A DNA stretch of 64,000 nt from Candidatus Pelagibacter ubique HIMB140 (GTDB lineage Bacteria > Pseudomonadota > Alphaproteobacteria > Pelagibacterales > Pelagibacteraceae), in assembly GCF_025558165.1 (NCBI RefSeq), contig NZ_LAMZ01000001.1, positions 868,001 to 932,000 of the forward strand. The letters run 5' to 3'. Of the stretch, positions 1 through 7,534 are shown one piece after another; position 1 is the first letter of the stretch, and every line of letters begins with the position of its first letter. Both the position numbers and the translations under genes were made by a program. The notes below the pieces were generated by a model that had not been told where the DNA came from, searched no databases, and worked only from the letters and a program-made list of their open reading frames with translations.

Positions 1-270
1 GAAAAAATTTATCAATCATATTTTATTGATGGTCTCGACATAGGAGATATTGATGTTTTAACCAATATTGCAAAACAATATAATATTTCTGAAGAGATCT
101 TTAAAAATTTTATCAATGATAAAAATATTGCGGTTGTAAATTCAAAAATATTAATTGCTACAAAAAAAAATATAAGTGGTGTTCCGTTTTATGAGATAGG
201 AAATGTTTTTATATCAGGTGCTCAAAGTGTAACACACTTGGAAAATGCAATAAATTCAAACTTAAACTAA
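1..270 (+). CDS. DsbA/FrnE-like thioredoxin-fold oxidoreductase, C-terminal part
   Basis: This is the last 89 residues of a gene that begins before the window, open in frame 1 from base 1 to a TAA at 268-270. The segment GVPFYEIGNVFISGAQ has the cis-Pro-type 'GVP' followed by a 'FISGAQ' strand, typical of the C-terminal thioredoxin half of the DSBA/FrnE family (predicted dithiol-disulfide isomerases). The CxxC or equivalent active site would lie upstream and cannot be checked. Product family is an inference from this C-terminal signature only; a 2-hydroxychromene-2-carboxylate isomerase of the same fold is an alternative. Confidence 0.7.
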   Translation, partial: EKIYQSYFIDGLDIGDIDVLTNIAKQYNISEEIFKNFINDKNIAVVNSKILIATKKNISGVPFYEIGNVFISGAQSVTHLENAINSNLN

Positions 271-323
271 AATTAAGTCAATTTTTCCTTTGTTATAACT
301 TTTTAAAACTATATGTTAAATAC

Positions 324-782
324 ATGGACTCGTTAAAAAACTGGATGAAAGATGCTGCAAACATTTTGTTTGATGATAGTAAAAATGATCTGAGAGCACT
401 ACCCAAAACAGTTAGACTTCAAATTCTTTTAGTTCTAAGTTTTATTTGGACTACAGTTTTTAGTTTATATGTATTCTCATACACAACATTTGCATTTGGT
501 TGGGCAGGTCTTTATGTAGCGCATGTAGGATTAATTTTTGCTGTGTATATGACTTTTAAACAATTTCATAAAGCAGAGGAAAGATCTAGCAGTGTATTTG
601 AAACTAAAAATTTTGACCCATTTAAGATTATGGTAATTGTTTTTGTGATAGTATTTATATTTGTTTTTTCAAAAGGTATTGAAGTATTAACTAGTCCTAA
701 TCCAAGTTCTTATTCAATTCCTTATGATGGGCCGTCAAAATCAGTTTTTGAAAAATGGCTTCCATTTAGTAAAGATAAATAA
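324..782 (+). CDS. Uncharacterised membrane protein (3 predicted TM segments)
   Basis: A 152-residue protein I do not recognise. The N-terminal 30 residues are charged and likely cytoplasmic. Hydrophobic stretches at about 32-52, 56-75 and 100-118 suggest three membrane passes, and the polar tail is rich in Ser and Pro. Its stop codon overlaps the start of the PsiE-like gene by one base (TAATG), so the two are probably translationally coupled and may act together in the inner membrane. No catalytic motif is visible and no function is proposed. Confidence 0.75.
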   Translation: MDSLKNWMKDAANILFDDSKNDLRALPKTVRLQILLVLSFIWTTVFSLYVFSYTTFAFGWAGLYVAHVGLIFAVYMTFKQFHKAEERSSSVFETKNFDPFKIMVIVFVIVFIFVFSKGIEVLTSPNPSSYSIPYDGPSKSVFEKWLPFSKDK

Positions 783-1162
783 TGGACAAGATAGCAAAAA
801 ACTTACAACTAGCTTTGATGGTTATTATCTTAATCAGCACAGTTATTGCAGTTGGAATTGAGATGAAAAATATGTTCTTAAATCAATCTGTAACATTAGC
901 TGATCTACTATTAATGTTTCTTTATCTAGAGGTCCTGGCGATGGTTAGAGTTTTTTGGAACCAACAATCAATTAGTATTACCCTTCCACTGCTTATTGCA
1001 ATTACTGCTCTTGCACGATTTATTATTTTACAAGGAAAAGAAATGGATCCTACTGCACTTGTTTATGAAGCGGTCGCGATTTTATTAATTGCTGGAGCAA
1101 TTGTTGTCTTAAGATTGAGACATAGTGATAAATTGGGTCTCAAGAAAAAAAAATCAAAATAA
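782..1162 (+). CDS. PsiE-family (phosphate-starvation-inducible) membrane protein
   Basis: 126 residues with four hydrophobic segments at about 8-27, 39-57, 64-84 and 91-110, and a lysine-rich cytoplasmic tail. The second and third segments (FLYLEVLAMVRVFW and the ITALARFII strand near residues 74-82) match the layout of the PsiE family, integral membrane proteins of unknown mechanism whose founding member responds to phosphate starvation in enterobacteria. No Pho box was found upstream, so phosphate control is not shown here. It overlaps the preceding membrane-protein gene by one base. Confidence 0.7.
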   Translation: MDKIAKNLQLALMVIILISTVIAVGIEMKNMFLNQSVTLADLLLMFLYLEVLAMVRVFWNQQSISITLPLLIAITALARFIILQGKEMDPTALVYEAVAILLIAGAIVVLRLRHSDKLGLKKKKSK

Positions 1163-1168
1163 TTTAAA

Positions 1169-2308
1169 ATGATGTTTGAAGCTTCAAGGGCTAAGGCCTT
1201 AAATCAATTAAATAATTTTATCGATAACAATCTTGCAGATTATTCTAAATTAAGAAATTTTGATTTTGGTCCTGAAAAAAGATCTAATATATCATGCTTA
1301 TCTCCATACATAACACACGGAATTATAAACGAAAAAGAAGTCATCCAGAAAGCTCTAAGCAAATTTTCTTTTTCAAAAAATGAAAAATTTATTCAAGAAG
1401 TTTTATGGAGAACTTATTGGAAAGGTTGGTTAGAGCTAAGACCAAATGTTTGGGCAGATTATCTTATTGAATTAAATCAAATAAAAAATGAACTTCAAAA
1501 TAATAAAAATTATCTCTCAGCAATTGAGGGAAAAACAGATATTGAATGCTTTAATGAATGGGTTAACGAGCTAAAAGAAAACAATTATTTGCATAATCAT
1601 ACAAGAATGTGGTTTGCTAGTATTTGGATTTTTACCTTAGAACTACCTTGGCAATTAGGCGCAGAATTTTTCATGCAAAATCTTTATGATGGAGATGCTG
1701 CATCAAATACTCTTGGATGGCGATGGGTTGCAGGTGTTCAAACTCAAGGAAAACATTATCTTGCTAGTGAATGGAATATTAAAAAATTCACAAACAATAG
1801 ATTTCAAAACGTAAAATTAAATGAAAATGCCCCTCCTAAAATCTCAGAAAAATCTTATCAAATAATAAAACAAGATTTTACTAATCCACAAAATATTGAA
1901 GAAAAAAATCTTTTAATTTTTGATAATAATCTCTCATTTGAAATCACTGACTTTAAAGAAAAAAACTTTAAGAAAATTTACTTAGTTTCTAACAAAAATG
2001 AAAATAGATCTATAAAACTCAGTGAAAAATTAGTGAAATTTAAATCTCAGTTAATAGAAGACCAAGCACAAAGATTAAAAAATCAATCTATTGATTTTCA
2101 GTTAATTGATATAAGTGAAGTTATAGACATTGAAAATTGTTATGGTTTGTATCCAACAGTAGGTGAAAATTTAGACTACTTAAATTCAAATGATATAAAT
2201 GTAAGTTTTTTATACAGAAGCCTTGATCAGTTAGCTTGGCAATATTGTAATAAAGGTTTTTTTAATTTTAAAAATTATATTCCCAAAATTGTTTCAACCT
2301 TAAGTTAA
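1169..2308 (+). CDS. Photolyase/cryptochrome-type FAD-binding protein with unusual domain order
   Basis: 379 residues (379 from 1169; a second ATG follows at once). Residues about 40-212 are the FAD-binding helical domain of the photolyase/cryptochrome family: LSPYITHG, the WRTYWKGW helix, HNHTRMWFAS, and DGDAASNTLGWRWVAG, which carries the flavin-contacting Asp/Asn residues. The usual N-terminal alpha/beta antenna domain is absent. Instead residues about 246-379 form a predicted alpha/beta region after the FAD domain (a hydrophobic strand LLIFDNN, then IYLVSN, a long helix, then FQLIDIS). It could repair DNA by light, sense light, or do neither. It ends in a TTAA shared with the convergent gene. 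Confidence 0.8.
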   Translation: MMFEASRAKALNQLNNFIDNNLADYSKLRNFDFGPEKRSNISCLSPYITHGIINEKEVIQKALSKFSFSKNEKFIQEVLWRTYWKGWLELRPNVWADYLIELNQIKNELQNNKNYLSAIEGKTDIECFNEWVNELKENNYLHNHTRMWFASIWIFTLELPWQLGAEFFMQNLYDGDAASNTLGWRWVAGVQTQGKHYLASEWNIKKFTNNRFQNVKLNENAPPKISEKSYQIIKQDFTNPQNIEEKNLLIFDNNLSFEITDFKEKNFKKIYLVSNKNENRSIKLSEKLVKFKSQLIEDQAQRLKNQSIDFQLIDISEVIDIENCYGLYPTVGENLDYLNSNDINVSFLYRSLDQLAWQYCNKGFFNFKNYIPKIVSTLS

Positions 2309-2526
2309 AACCATCGAACCATACCTATAATTCCAGCGGTAGCATAAAAAAATTGCAGTAAGAGAATTCCTTTATGGCCACCCCTGTAAGCCCAAATTCC
2401 AATTAGAATAGCTGACAAAAGTAATAAGCAAAAACCAAAAAATTCTATTCCTATGTTTAAAGCCACAAATAAAGAATACAATATTGCTGTAATAACCCCT
2501 GCCCATTCAAAAATTTTATTATTCAT
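2305..2526 (-). CDS. Small 3-TM membrane protein of unknown function
   Basis: The start chosen is the ATG at 2526 (73 residues), because it overlaps the preceding gene's stop by a few bases in the pattern TATGAATAA; an upstream ATG at 2553 would lengthen it by nine residues and overlap further. The protein is almost entirely hydrophobic, with three predicted membrane helices (about 7-24, 27-47, 51-68) and a GGHKG turn between the last two. No family is recognised. It closes a minus-strand run that begins at 6795 and converges on the photolyase-like gene. Confidence 0.6.
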   Translation of the reverse strand: MNNKIFEWAGVITAILYSLFVALNIGIEFFGFCLLLLSAILIGIWAYRGGHKGILLLQFFYATAGIIGMVRWF

Positions 2527-2710
2527 AATTTTTATATATCTCTTCACGCTCACTTTTGTTCATACCCTTTGTTTTTTCTAAAAATTCATTTCTTAACTCT
2601 CTTGTTTTGAAAATGTAAAAACAAACTGTATCTTTGCTGTGGTAGATTGCTTTAAGTTCATCATCTATATCGTTTAGCTCATTAGGTATTTCAGTCTTTA
2701 TGCAAATCAT
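2519..2710 (-). CDS. Hypothetical small acidic protein
   Basis: A 63-residue protein, acidic at the N-terminus and mixed-charge at the C-terminus, with a short predicted beta strand (DTVCFYIFKT) flanked by helices. No domain is recognised. Its start overlaps the amidotransferase stop by four bases (ATGA) and its end overlaps the next small membrane gene, so it is embedded in a co-transcribed minus-strand set. The tight overlap on both sides is the main support that it is a real gene. Confidence 0.55.
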   Translation of the reverse strand: MICIKTEIPNELNDIDDELKAIYHSKDTVCFYIFKTRELRNEFLEKTKGMNKSEREEIYKNYE

Positions 2711-3426
2711 AGAATTTTTTTAAAATTATTATAAAGAATTGTAGAATAATTGTTCATATCATTCATATTATCTTTTGCTGATTGATCAAATTTTTCTAAA
2801 GCGTTATTACCAAACTGATCCTCTAAAGCTTTCTTGTATTCAGGAACACATCCCCATTCATTGACTGTTGTATCTTTTATTTCTATATGAAATTGAATTC
2901 CGTAAGCGTGGTTTTGATATTTAAATATTTGATATTTAGTAATTGGAGAGGAAGCCAATAAAGTTATATCATTATTGTTTTCAATACCTTGAACCTCATA
3001 AGAATGCCATTGTAAACTTTTTATCTTATCAGGAAATTGTGAAAACAAATTATCGTTTTCTTTTTCTTTAGAAAAATCAATATCCATAATACCAATTTCT
3101 GCAGGATTTGATTTAACAACTTTACCACCCACTACCTCTCCTAATAATTGACAACCTAAACAAAAACCTAAATAAGGTTTTTTTAAATCTACAACAAACT
3201 CTTTGATTTTTTTCTTTTCTTCAATTAGCCATGGGTATTCCTTTTCCATATAGGTATCCATTGGTCCTCCCATACAAAACATTCCATCAAATTTACTAAG
3301 ATCTTCTGGTATTTTTTCACCTTCGTCTAACTCTATTGTGGTTAAATTAAATCCATCAGATAGCATTAAATCTTTAATGTAGCCTGGATCCTCTATTTTA
3401 ATATGTTGTAGTACAATTATATTCAC
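2707..3426 (-). CDS. Class I glutamine amidotransferase (GATase1-like)
   Basis: 239 residues with the triad of stand-alone class I amidotransferases: nucleophile Cys89 in GFCLGCQ, and His180/Glu182 in the sequence QFHIEI. The oxyanion-side motif MGGPMDTY lies near residues 52-59. Known relatives hydrolyse glutamine to supply ammonia or cleave gamma-glutamyl bonds (GMP synthase-like amidotransferases, gamma-glutamyl-gamma-aminobutyrate-type enzymes). The C-terminal 45 residues are helical. No synthase domain is attached and no partner is adjacent, so the acceptor substrate is unknown. Five bases separate it from the DUF2256 gene. Confidence 0.85.
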   Translation of the reverse strand: MNIIVLQHIKIEDPGYIKDLMLSDGFNLTTIELDEGEKIPEDLSKFDGMFCMGGPMDTYMEKEYPWLIEEKKKIKEFVVDLKKPYLGFCLGCQLLGEVVGGKVVKSNPAEIGIMDIDFSKEKENDNLFSQFPDKIKSLQWHSYEVQGIENNNDITLLASSPITKYQIFKYQNHAYGIQFHIEIKDTTVNEWGCVPEYKKALEDQFGNNALEKFDQSAKDNMNDMNNYSTILYNNFKKIL

Positions 3427-3431
3427 TATGA

Positions 3432-3560
3432 TTAACTTAGCTTAGAACACTTTTTGGAACAATATTTTACTCTATCCCAATTAAGTTTCCATTTTTTTCG
3501 CCACGTAAATGGTCTTTTGCATACAGGGCATATTTTTGAGGGTAAGTTTTGTTTTTTCAA
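3432..3560 (-). CDS. DUF2256 family small zinc-ribbon-like protein
   Basis: A 42-residue gene starting at a TTG one base after the preceding stop codon and ending five bases before the amidotransferase. The translation contains [14 protein letters not shown] followed by [11 protein letters not shown], the two Cys pairs and Trp/Arg/Lys core that define DUF2256. Two CxxC-type pairs suggest zinc binding. Family members are often encoded beside photolyases or cryptochromes, as here (photolyase-type genes at 1169 and 5302). Function is not established. The TTG start is inferred from spacing; the upstream AAT-ATT-AAA codons offer no better start. Confidence 0.85.
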   Translation of the reverse strand: MKKQNLPSKICPVCKRPFTWRKKWKLNWDRVKYCSKKCSKLS

Positions 3561-3561
3561 T

Positions 3562-3891
3562 TTAATATTCTTTAAAATTTTTATTCCAAAGATCTAAAGC
3601 TTCATCCCAATTTGGAATATGATCGCTTTCATAACCATATGTAGAACCTGTTGCAATTGCTCTAAAATTTCTCATTGCTTTTGAATGCTCTGTTCCATTT
3701 AAATATTTAACCATCAGCTTTCTATCTTTCCAAGCTGTTAAAGTATGCTGGTATCCGTTAAATGGCTTTGTTTCACAAAATATGTTTCCTTCAGCTTTTT
3801 GTGCTGCCCTAAAAGATGGGATTGCCAACAACCAAAATCTTAATTTTGAAAAAAAATTTTTTGGTTTTAGACCAGTTATTGCAATGTACAT
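3562..3891 (-). CDS. Small ABM/DUF3291-like alpha+beta-barrel protein
   Basis: 109 residues. The pattern AITGLKP, an aromatic-rich helix with [13 protein letters not shown], then [16 protein letters not shown] and [11 protein letters not shown] resembles dimeric alpha+beta-barrel proteins (antibiotic-biosynthesis-monooxygenase-like, DUF3291, and the spheroidene monooxygenase group). The AW-D-..-M..Y/F...-..H..A spacing is the main hint. No cofactor motif is visible. It sits 10 bases after the FAD dehydrogenase and one base before DUF2256, so it is probably co-transcribed with the photolyase-related gene. Family placement is tentative. Confidence 0.55.
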   Translation of the reverse strand: MYIAITGLKPKNFFSKLRFWLLAIPSFRAAQKAEGNIFCETKPFNGYQHTLTAWKDRKLMVKYLNGTEHSKAMRNFRAIATGSTYGYESDHIPNWDEALDLWNKNFKEY

Positions 3892-3901
3892 AATAATCTA
3901 A

Positions 3902-5305
3902 TTAAAAAATTTTATCTTTGTTTAATATATTTTGAGGATCTAAAAGTTTTTTTATTTTTTTCATTATCTCTATTTCCTTAACACTTTTGGTTTTTTTAAA
4001 ATCATCTTTTTTTAAAATTCCTATTCCATGTTCTGCACTTACAGATCCTTTAAACTCAATTATTAAATTGTTTATTATTTTTTTTATTTTTTTTTCAAAT
4101 TTATAAAAATCTTTTTGTAAATTTTCAGGTTCTATTAGGTTGAAATGAATATTAGAGTCTCCCAAATGACCAAAAATATGAAATTTAATTCCAGGTAATA
4201 ATTTATTTATTTGCTCTTTTGACTTTTTTAAAAATATATCCATATAATTTATTGGAACAGAAATATCAAAACCAAGAAGTTTACCCTCTATTTTCTGAGC
4301 TTCAGTTAAAGATTCTCTAAATTTCCAAAAATCAATATTTTCTTTTTCATTTTGACCAAGCAAAAATTCAACGCAATTTTTTTCTTGGTCTATGAAAAAT
4401 TGCTCTAAATTTTCCATATATTTTTCTGATCTATCAAAATAAATAAACTTAATTAATAAATAATAATTAGTTTTTTTTTTAAAAAACCTTTTATTTAATA
4501 AATTGTGTTTCAAACAAAGTTCGAAAGATAGGTCTGAAATAAACTCAATTCTTTCAATTTTATCTCCAAAATTTTTTCTTACATATTTAAAAATATTTAT
4601 GACATTCTCAAAATTTGCAATTGATATAAAACAAGTAGATTCATTTACAGGTTTAGGAAAAATTTTTATTCTTGCCTTTGTGATAATACCTAATGTTCCT
4701 TCAGAACCACAAAAAATATCCTTTAAATTGTAACCTGTATTATCTTTAATTAAATTAGAGCCAAGCGTTAAAATATCTCCATTTGATAATACAACCTCTA
4801 AAGCTAAAATATTTTCTCTAATTGAACCATATTTAATAACATTCATTCCACCTGCGTTAGTTGATATTGCTCCACCAACTTGAGCGGAGCCAATAGAACT
4901 CATATTTAATGGAAAAGTATAATCTTTATCTTCTAACTTGGAAATAGCATGCTGAAGAATAACACCAGCCTCTAATTCAACTGATAAATTTTGCTCATCA
5001 ATTTCTAAAATTTGATTCATTTTCTCTAAATTTAAAATTATTTGATTTCTATTTTTAGAGGGTGCAGTTCCACCAACAAGACCTGTATTACCCCCTTGAG
5101 GAATTAGTTTGATATTATAAGTTTTTGCAAGTTTAACAATTTTTGAAACTTCTTTTGTTGTCTTTGGAAATATTACACCTAAAGAAATTTTAGTAAATCT
5201 TCCTCTCCAATCTGATGAATATTTTTTATTTAACTCTTTGTCTTCTGAATAAGTAATATACTTTGAGATAGATTTTAATTTTTTCTCAATTTTATCATTT
5301 TTCAT
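3902..5305 (-). CDS. FAD-linked oxidase, GlcD/D-2-hydroxyacid dehydrogenase type
   Basis: 467 residues. The N-terminal PCMH-type FAD domain carries PQGGNTGLVGG at about 69-79 and the GGAISTNAGG segment near 145-155; the C-terminal oxidase domain has HIFGHLGDSNIHFNL and the closing AEHGIGILKK motif. Family members oxidise D-lactate, glycolate or D-2-hydroxyglutarate and pass electrons to quinone or an electron-transfer flavoprotein. No GlcE/GlcF partner lies alongside, favouring a single-subunit D-2-hydroxyacid enzyme. Its start overlaps the photolyase-related stop by four bases, suggesting a shared transcript. Substrate is not determined. Confidence 0.85.
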   Translation of the reverse strand: MKNDKIEKKLKSISKYITYSEDKELNKKYSSDWRGRFTKISLGVIFPKTTKEVSKIVKLAKTYNIKLIPQGGNTGLVGGTAPSKNRNQIILNLEKMNQILEIDEQNLSVELEAGVILQHAISKLEDKDYTFPLNMSSIGSAQVGGAISTNAGGMNVIKYGSIRENILALEVVLSNGDILTLGSNLIKDNTGYNLKDIFCGSEGTLGIITKARIKIFPKPVNESTCFISIANFENVINIFKYVRKNFGDKIERIEFISDLSFELCLKHNLLNKRFFKKKTNYYLLIKFIYFDRSEKYMENLEQFFIDQEKNCVEFLLGQNEKENIDFWKFRESLTEAQKIEGKLLGFDISVPINYMDIFLKKSKEQINKLLPGIKFHIFGHLGDSNIHFNLIEPENLQKDFYKFEKKIKKIINNLIIEFKGSVSAEHGIGILKKDDFKKTKSVKEIEIMKKIKKLLDPQNILNKDKIF

Positions 5306-6795
5306 ATTATAGTATTCTCTCTGATAAATTTGTCTGCTTCAGATAAAATTAATTTTTTTCTATCAGGTTTCATTTTATCAAAGATACGAACCATCATTGA
5401 AAGACGAGGATTTTTTAAAAAAAATTTTCTGTTTCTATCTATGAATCTCCAGTAAAGACCATCCATGGTGTTACACCAATCACCTTTCTTAAAATCCATC
5501 ATTTTCATAAAATATGCAGATCCACAAATATATGGTTTGGTCGCGAAAATCCCTCCATCACTAAACAATCCCATTCCATATACATTGGGAACCATTACCC
5601 AATCTGATGAGTCTACAAACATCTCCATAAACCACTTATAAACAATTGTGGGCTTTATCTCACAAAGATTCATGATGTTGGATAAGATCATTAATCTTTC
5701 AATGTGATGTGACCAACCATAATTGACTGCATTTTTAATTGCATAATCTAAAGGTGGAAGACCAGTTGAACCCTCATACCATGAACTTTTCATTTTTCTA
5801 TTCTGTTTAAAAAAATTTCCAGTTTCCATTTCTTGTGAGTAGGACTGGTAAATTCCACGCATAAATTCTCTCCAACCAATTACCTGACGTACATAGCCCT
5901 CTAAAGAATTGATTCTAATTTTATTTTTTTTATGAAAATCTAAAATTTTTTGGATAACAAATTCAGGTGTTATTATACCTAAATTTATATAAGGACTTAA
6001 AGCACTATGAAAAAGAATATTGTCTTTTTGATCTACAGCATCTTCATAATCACCAAATAGATTGGATTTTTCTTTTATAAAAAAATTTAAAAGTTTAACT
6101 ACATCATCATATGTAGTAGCAAACCAAAAATTCTCTGTACTTCCTGGATGATTTTTAAATTCCTTCTCAATAATAGGCTTCAATTTTTTTGTATGACTAG
6201 TTTCATTAATTTTGGGAAATTTAGGAATTAATATATTTTTTGGTAATTTATTTCTGTTATCTTCATCAAAACTCCATTTACCTCCGATTGGATTACCATC
6301 TGACCCCATCAATATTCCAGATTTTTTTCTAACATCCTTGTAGAAAGTTGCCATAAATGGTTTCTTTGATTTTGATAAATAATTTTTAAAATACTCTCTA
6401 GAATTTAAAAACATTGGTGTTTGAATTACATTCCAATTAATTTTTTCTTTTTTTAAAAATTGAGAAATTTTTTTTTCAAAAAATTTATCCTCTACTTCGA
6501 AACTAGAAATTTCTTTTATTTTTTTTTGAGTAATAATTTTTTTTAACTTTTTTAAATAATCATCATGAAACTCTTTGTCTTCAATTTTGACATAGTCTAA
6601 TTTAAATTTATTTTTCTTTAACTCATCGGCATAAGATCGCATTGATGATAAAAATAATAAAATTTTTTGTTTATGATGCTTTTCATAAGTGCATAAAGCC
6701 TTATCTTCAGCCATAAAGAATAGATGGTCTTTTTTGAAGCGGTCTATGTATTTTGTTGGAAATAATTGGTTGCCAAGTATAAAAAATAACTTCAT
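5302..6795 (-). CDS. PhrB-type (prokaryotic 6-4) photolyase/cryptochrome-related protein
   Basis: 497 residues, the usual length of the deoxyribodipyrimidine photolyase-related (PhrB/FeS-BCP) class. The N-terminal antenna-like domain starts with FFILGNQLFP. The flavin domain contains GWREFMRG (about 307-314), GWSHHIERLM (360-369), ELPN-like VMVPNVYGMGLFSDGG and FATKPYICG (about 417-425). Characterised members repair (6-4) photoproducts and carry a 4Fe-4S cluster. Here only Cys35, 378, 424 and 441 exist, and the CxxC-bearing loop seen between KPY and the LYW motif in FeS members is much shorter, so the cluster may be absent. Confidence 0.88.
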   Translation of the reverse strand: MKLFFILGNQLFPTKYIDRFKKDHLFFMAEDKALCTYEKHHKQKILLFLSSMRSYADELKKNKFKLDYVKIEDKEFHDDYLKKLKKIITQKKIKEISSFEVEDKFFEKKISQFLKKEKINWNVIQTPMFLNSREYFKNYLSKSKKPFMATFYKDVRKKSGILMGSDGNPIGGKWSFDEDNRNKLPKNILIPKFPKINETSHTKKLKPIIEKEFKNHPGSTENFWFATTYDDVVKLLNFFIKEKSNLFGDYEDAVDQKDNILFHSALSPYINLGIITPEFVIQKILDFHKKNKIRINSLEGYVRQVIGWREFMRGIYQSYSQEMETGNFFKQNRKMKSSWYEGSTGLPPLDYAIKNAVNYGWSHHIERLMILSNIMNLCEIKPTIVYKWFMEMFVDSSDWVMVPNVYGMGLFSDGGIFATKPYICGSAYFMKMMDFKKGDWCNTMDGLYWRFIDRNRKFFLKNPRLSMMVRIFDKMKPDRKKLILSEADKFIRENTII

Positions 6796-6822
6796 ATTTA
6801 AATATAACTAATAAAAGTTTTT

Positions 6823-7533
6823 ATGTCAGAAAAATATCTTATTTTTGGTGCAACTGGCTCGATTGGATCTAGTTTAGCAGAACAATTAAAAAATTCAGGA
6901 AATGATATTCATTTAGTTGCAAGAAATGAAAGTGAACTTGCTCCAATTGTAGAAAAGCTTGGGTGTTCATATACGATCGCAGATGTTCTTGAAGAAGGTT
7001 TCGTAGAAAAAGTTAAATCAGATATTCCTGAAATCAAAGGATTGGCTTACTGTGTAGGATCCATAGACTTAAAGCCACTTAGAATGATTAATGAACAAGA
7101 TTTTCAAAAATGTATGAAACTGAATCTTTATTCTGCTGTTGAAGCTATCAAGGGATATCAAGAAACTTTAAAAAAAAATAAAGGTTCAATTGTAATGTTT
7201 TCAACTGTTGCCGCACAAAGAGGTTTCACTAATCATGCAATTATCGCATCAGCAAAGGCAGCTGTTGAAGGTCTGACTGTTTCTTTGGCTGCAGAATTTG
7301 CTCCAAACATAAGAGTAAATTGTGTGGCACCAAGCTTAACAAAATCTAAAATTGCTGAACCCATGTTAAAAAATGCTGCTTTAGCAGAAGGTATTGCAAA
7401 AGCTCATCCATTAAAAAGATTGGGGGAAGGAAAAGATTCAGCATCAGTTGCTAAATTTTTACTTACAGAAGATAGTTCTTGGATCACTGGTCAAGTTATA
7501 GCTGTAGATGGTGGTAGATCTAAACTTTCATAA
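6823..7533 (+). CDS. SDR-family oxidoreductase lacking the catalytic tyrosine
   Basis: 236 residues with a short-chain dehydrogenase fold: nucleotide loop GATGSIG (9-15), a conserved Ser127 in MFSTVAA, Lys145 and a C-terminal GQVIAVDGG. The usual YxxxK motif reads IASAK, so Ile141 stands where the catalytic Tyr should be, with spacing from Ser127 intact. Either the enzyme uses a different acid/base or it is a non-catalytic NAD(P)-binding protein. It is transcribed divergently from the photolyase-related gene (27 bases apart) and is followed one base later by the PQQ-type dehydrogenase. Confidence 0.85.
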   Translation: MSEKYLIFGATGSIGSSLAEQLKNSGNDIHLVARNESELAPIVEKLGCSYTIADVLEEGFVEKVKSDIPEIKGLAYCVGSIDLKPLRMINEQDFQKCMKLNLYSAVEAIKGYQETLKKNKGSIVMFSTVAAQRGFTNHAIIASAKAAVEGLTVSLAAEFAPNIRVNCVAPSLTKSKIAEPMLKNAALAEGIAKAHPLKRLGEGKDSASVAKFLLTEDSSWITGQVIAVDGGRSKLS

Positions 7534-7534
7534 A

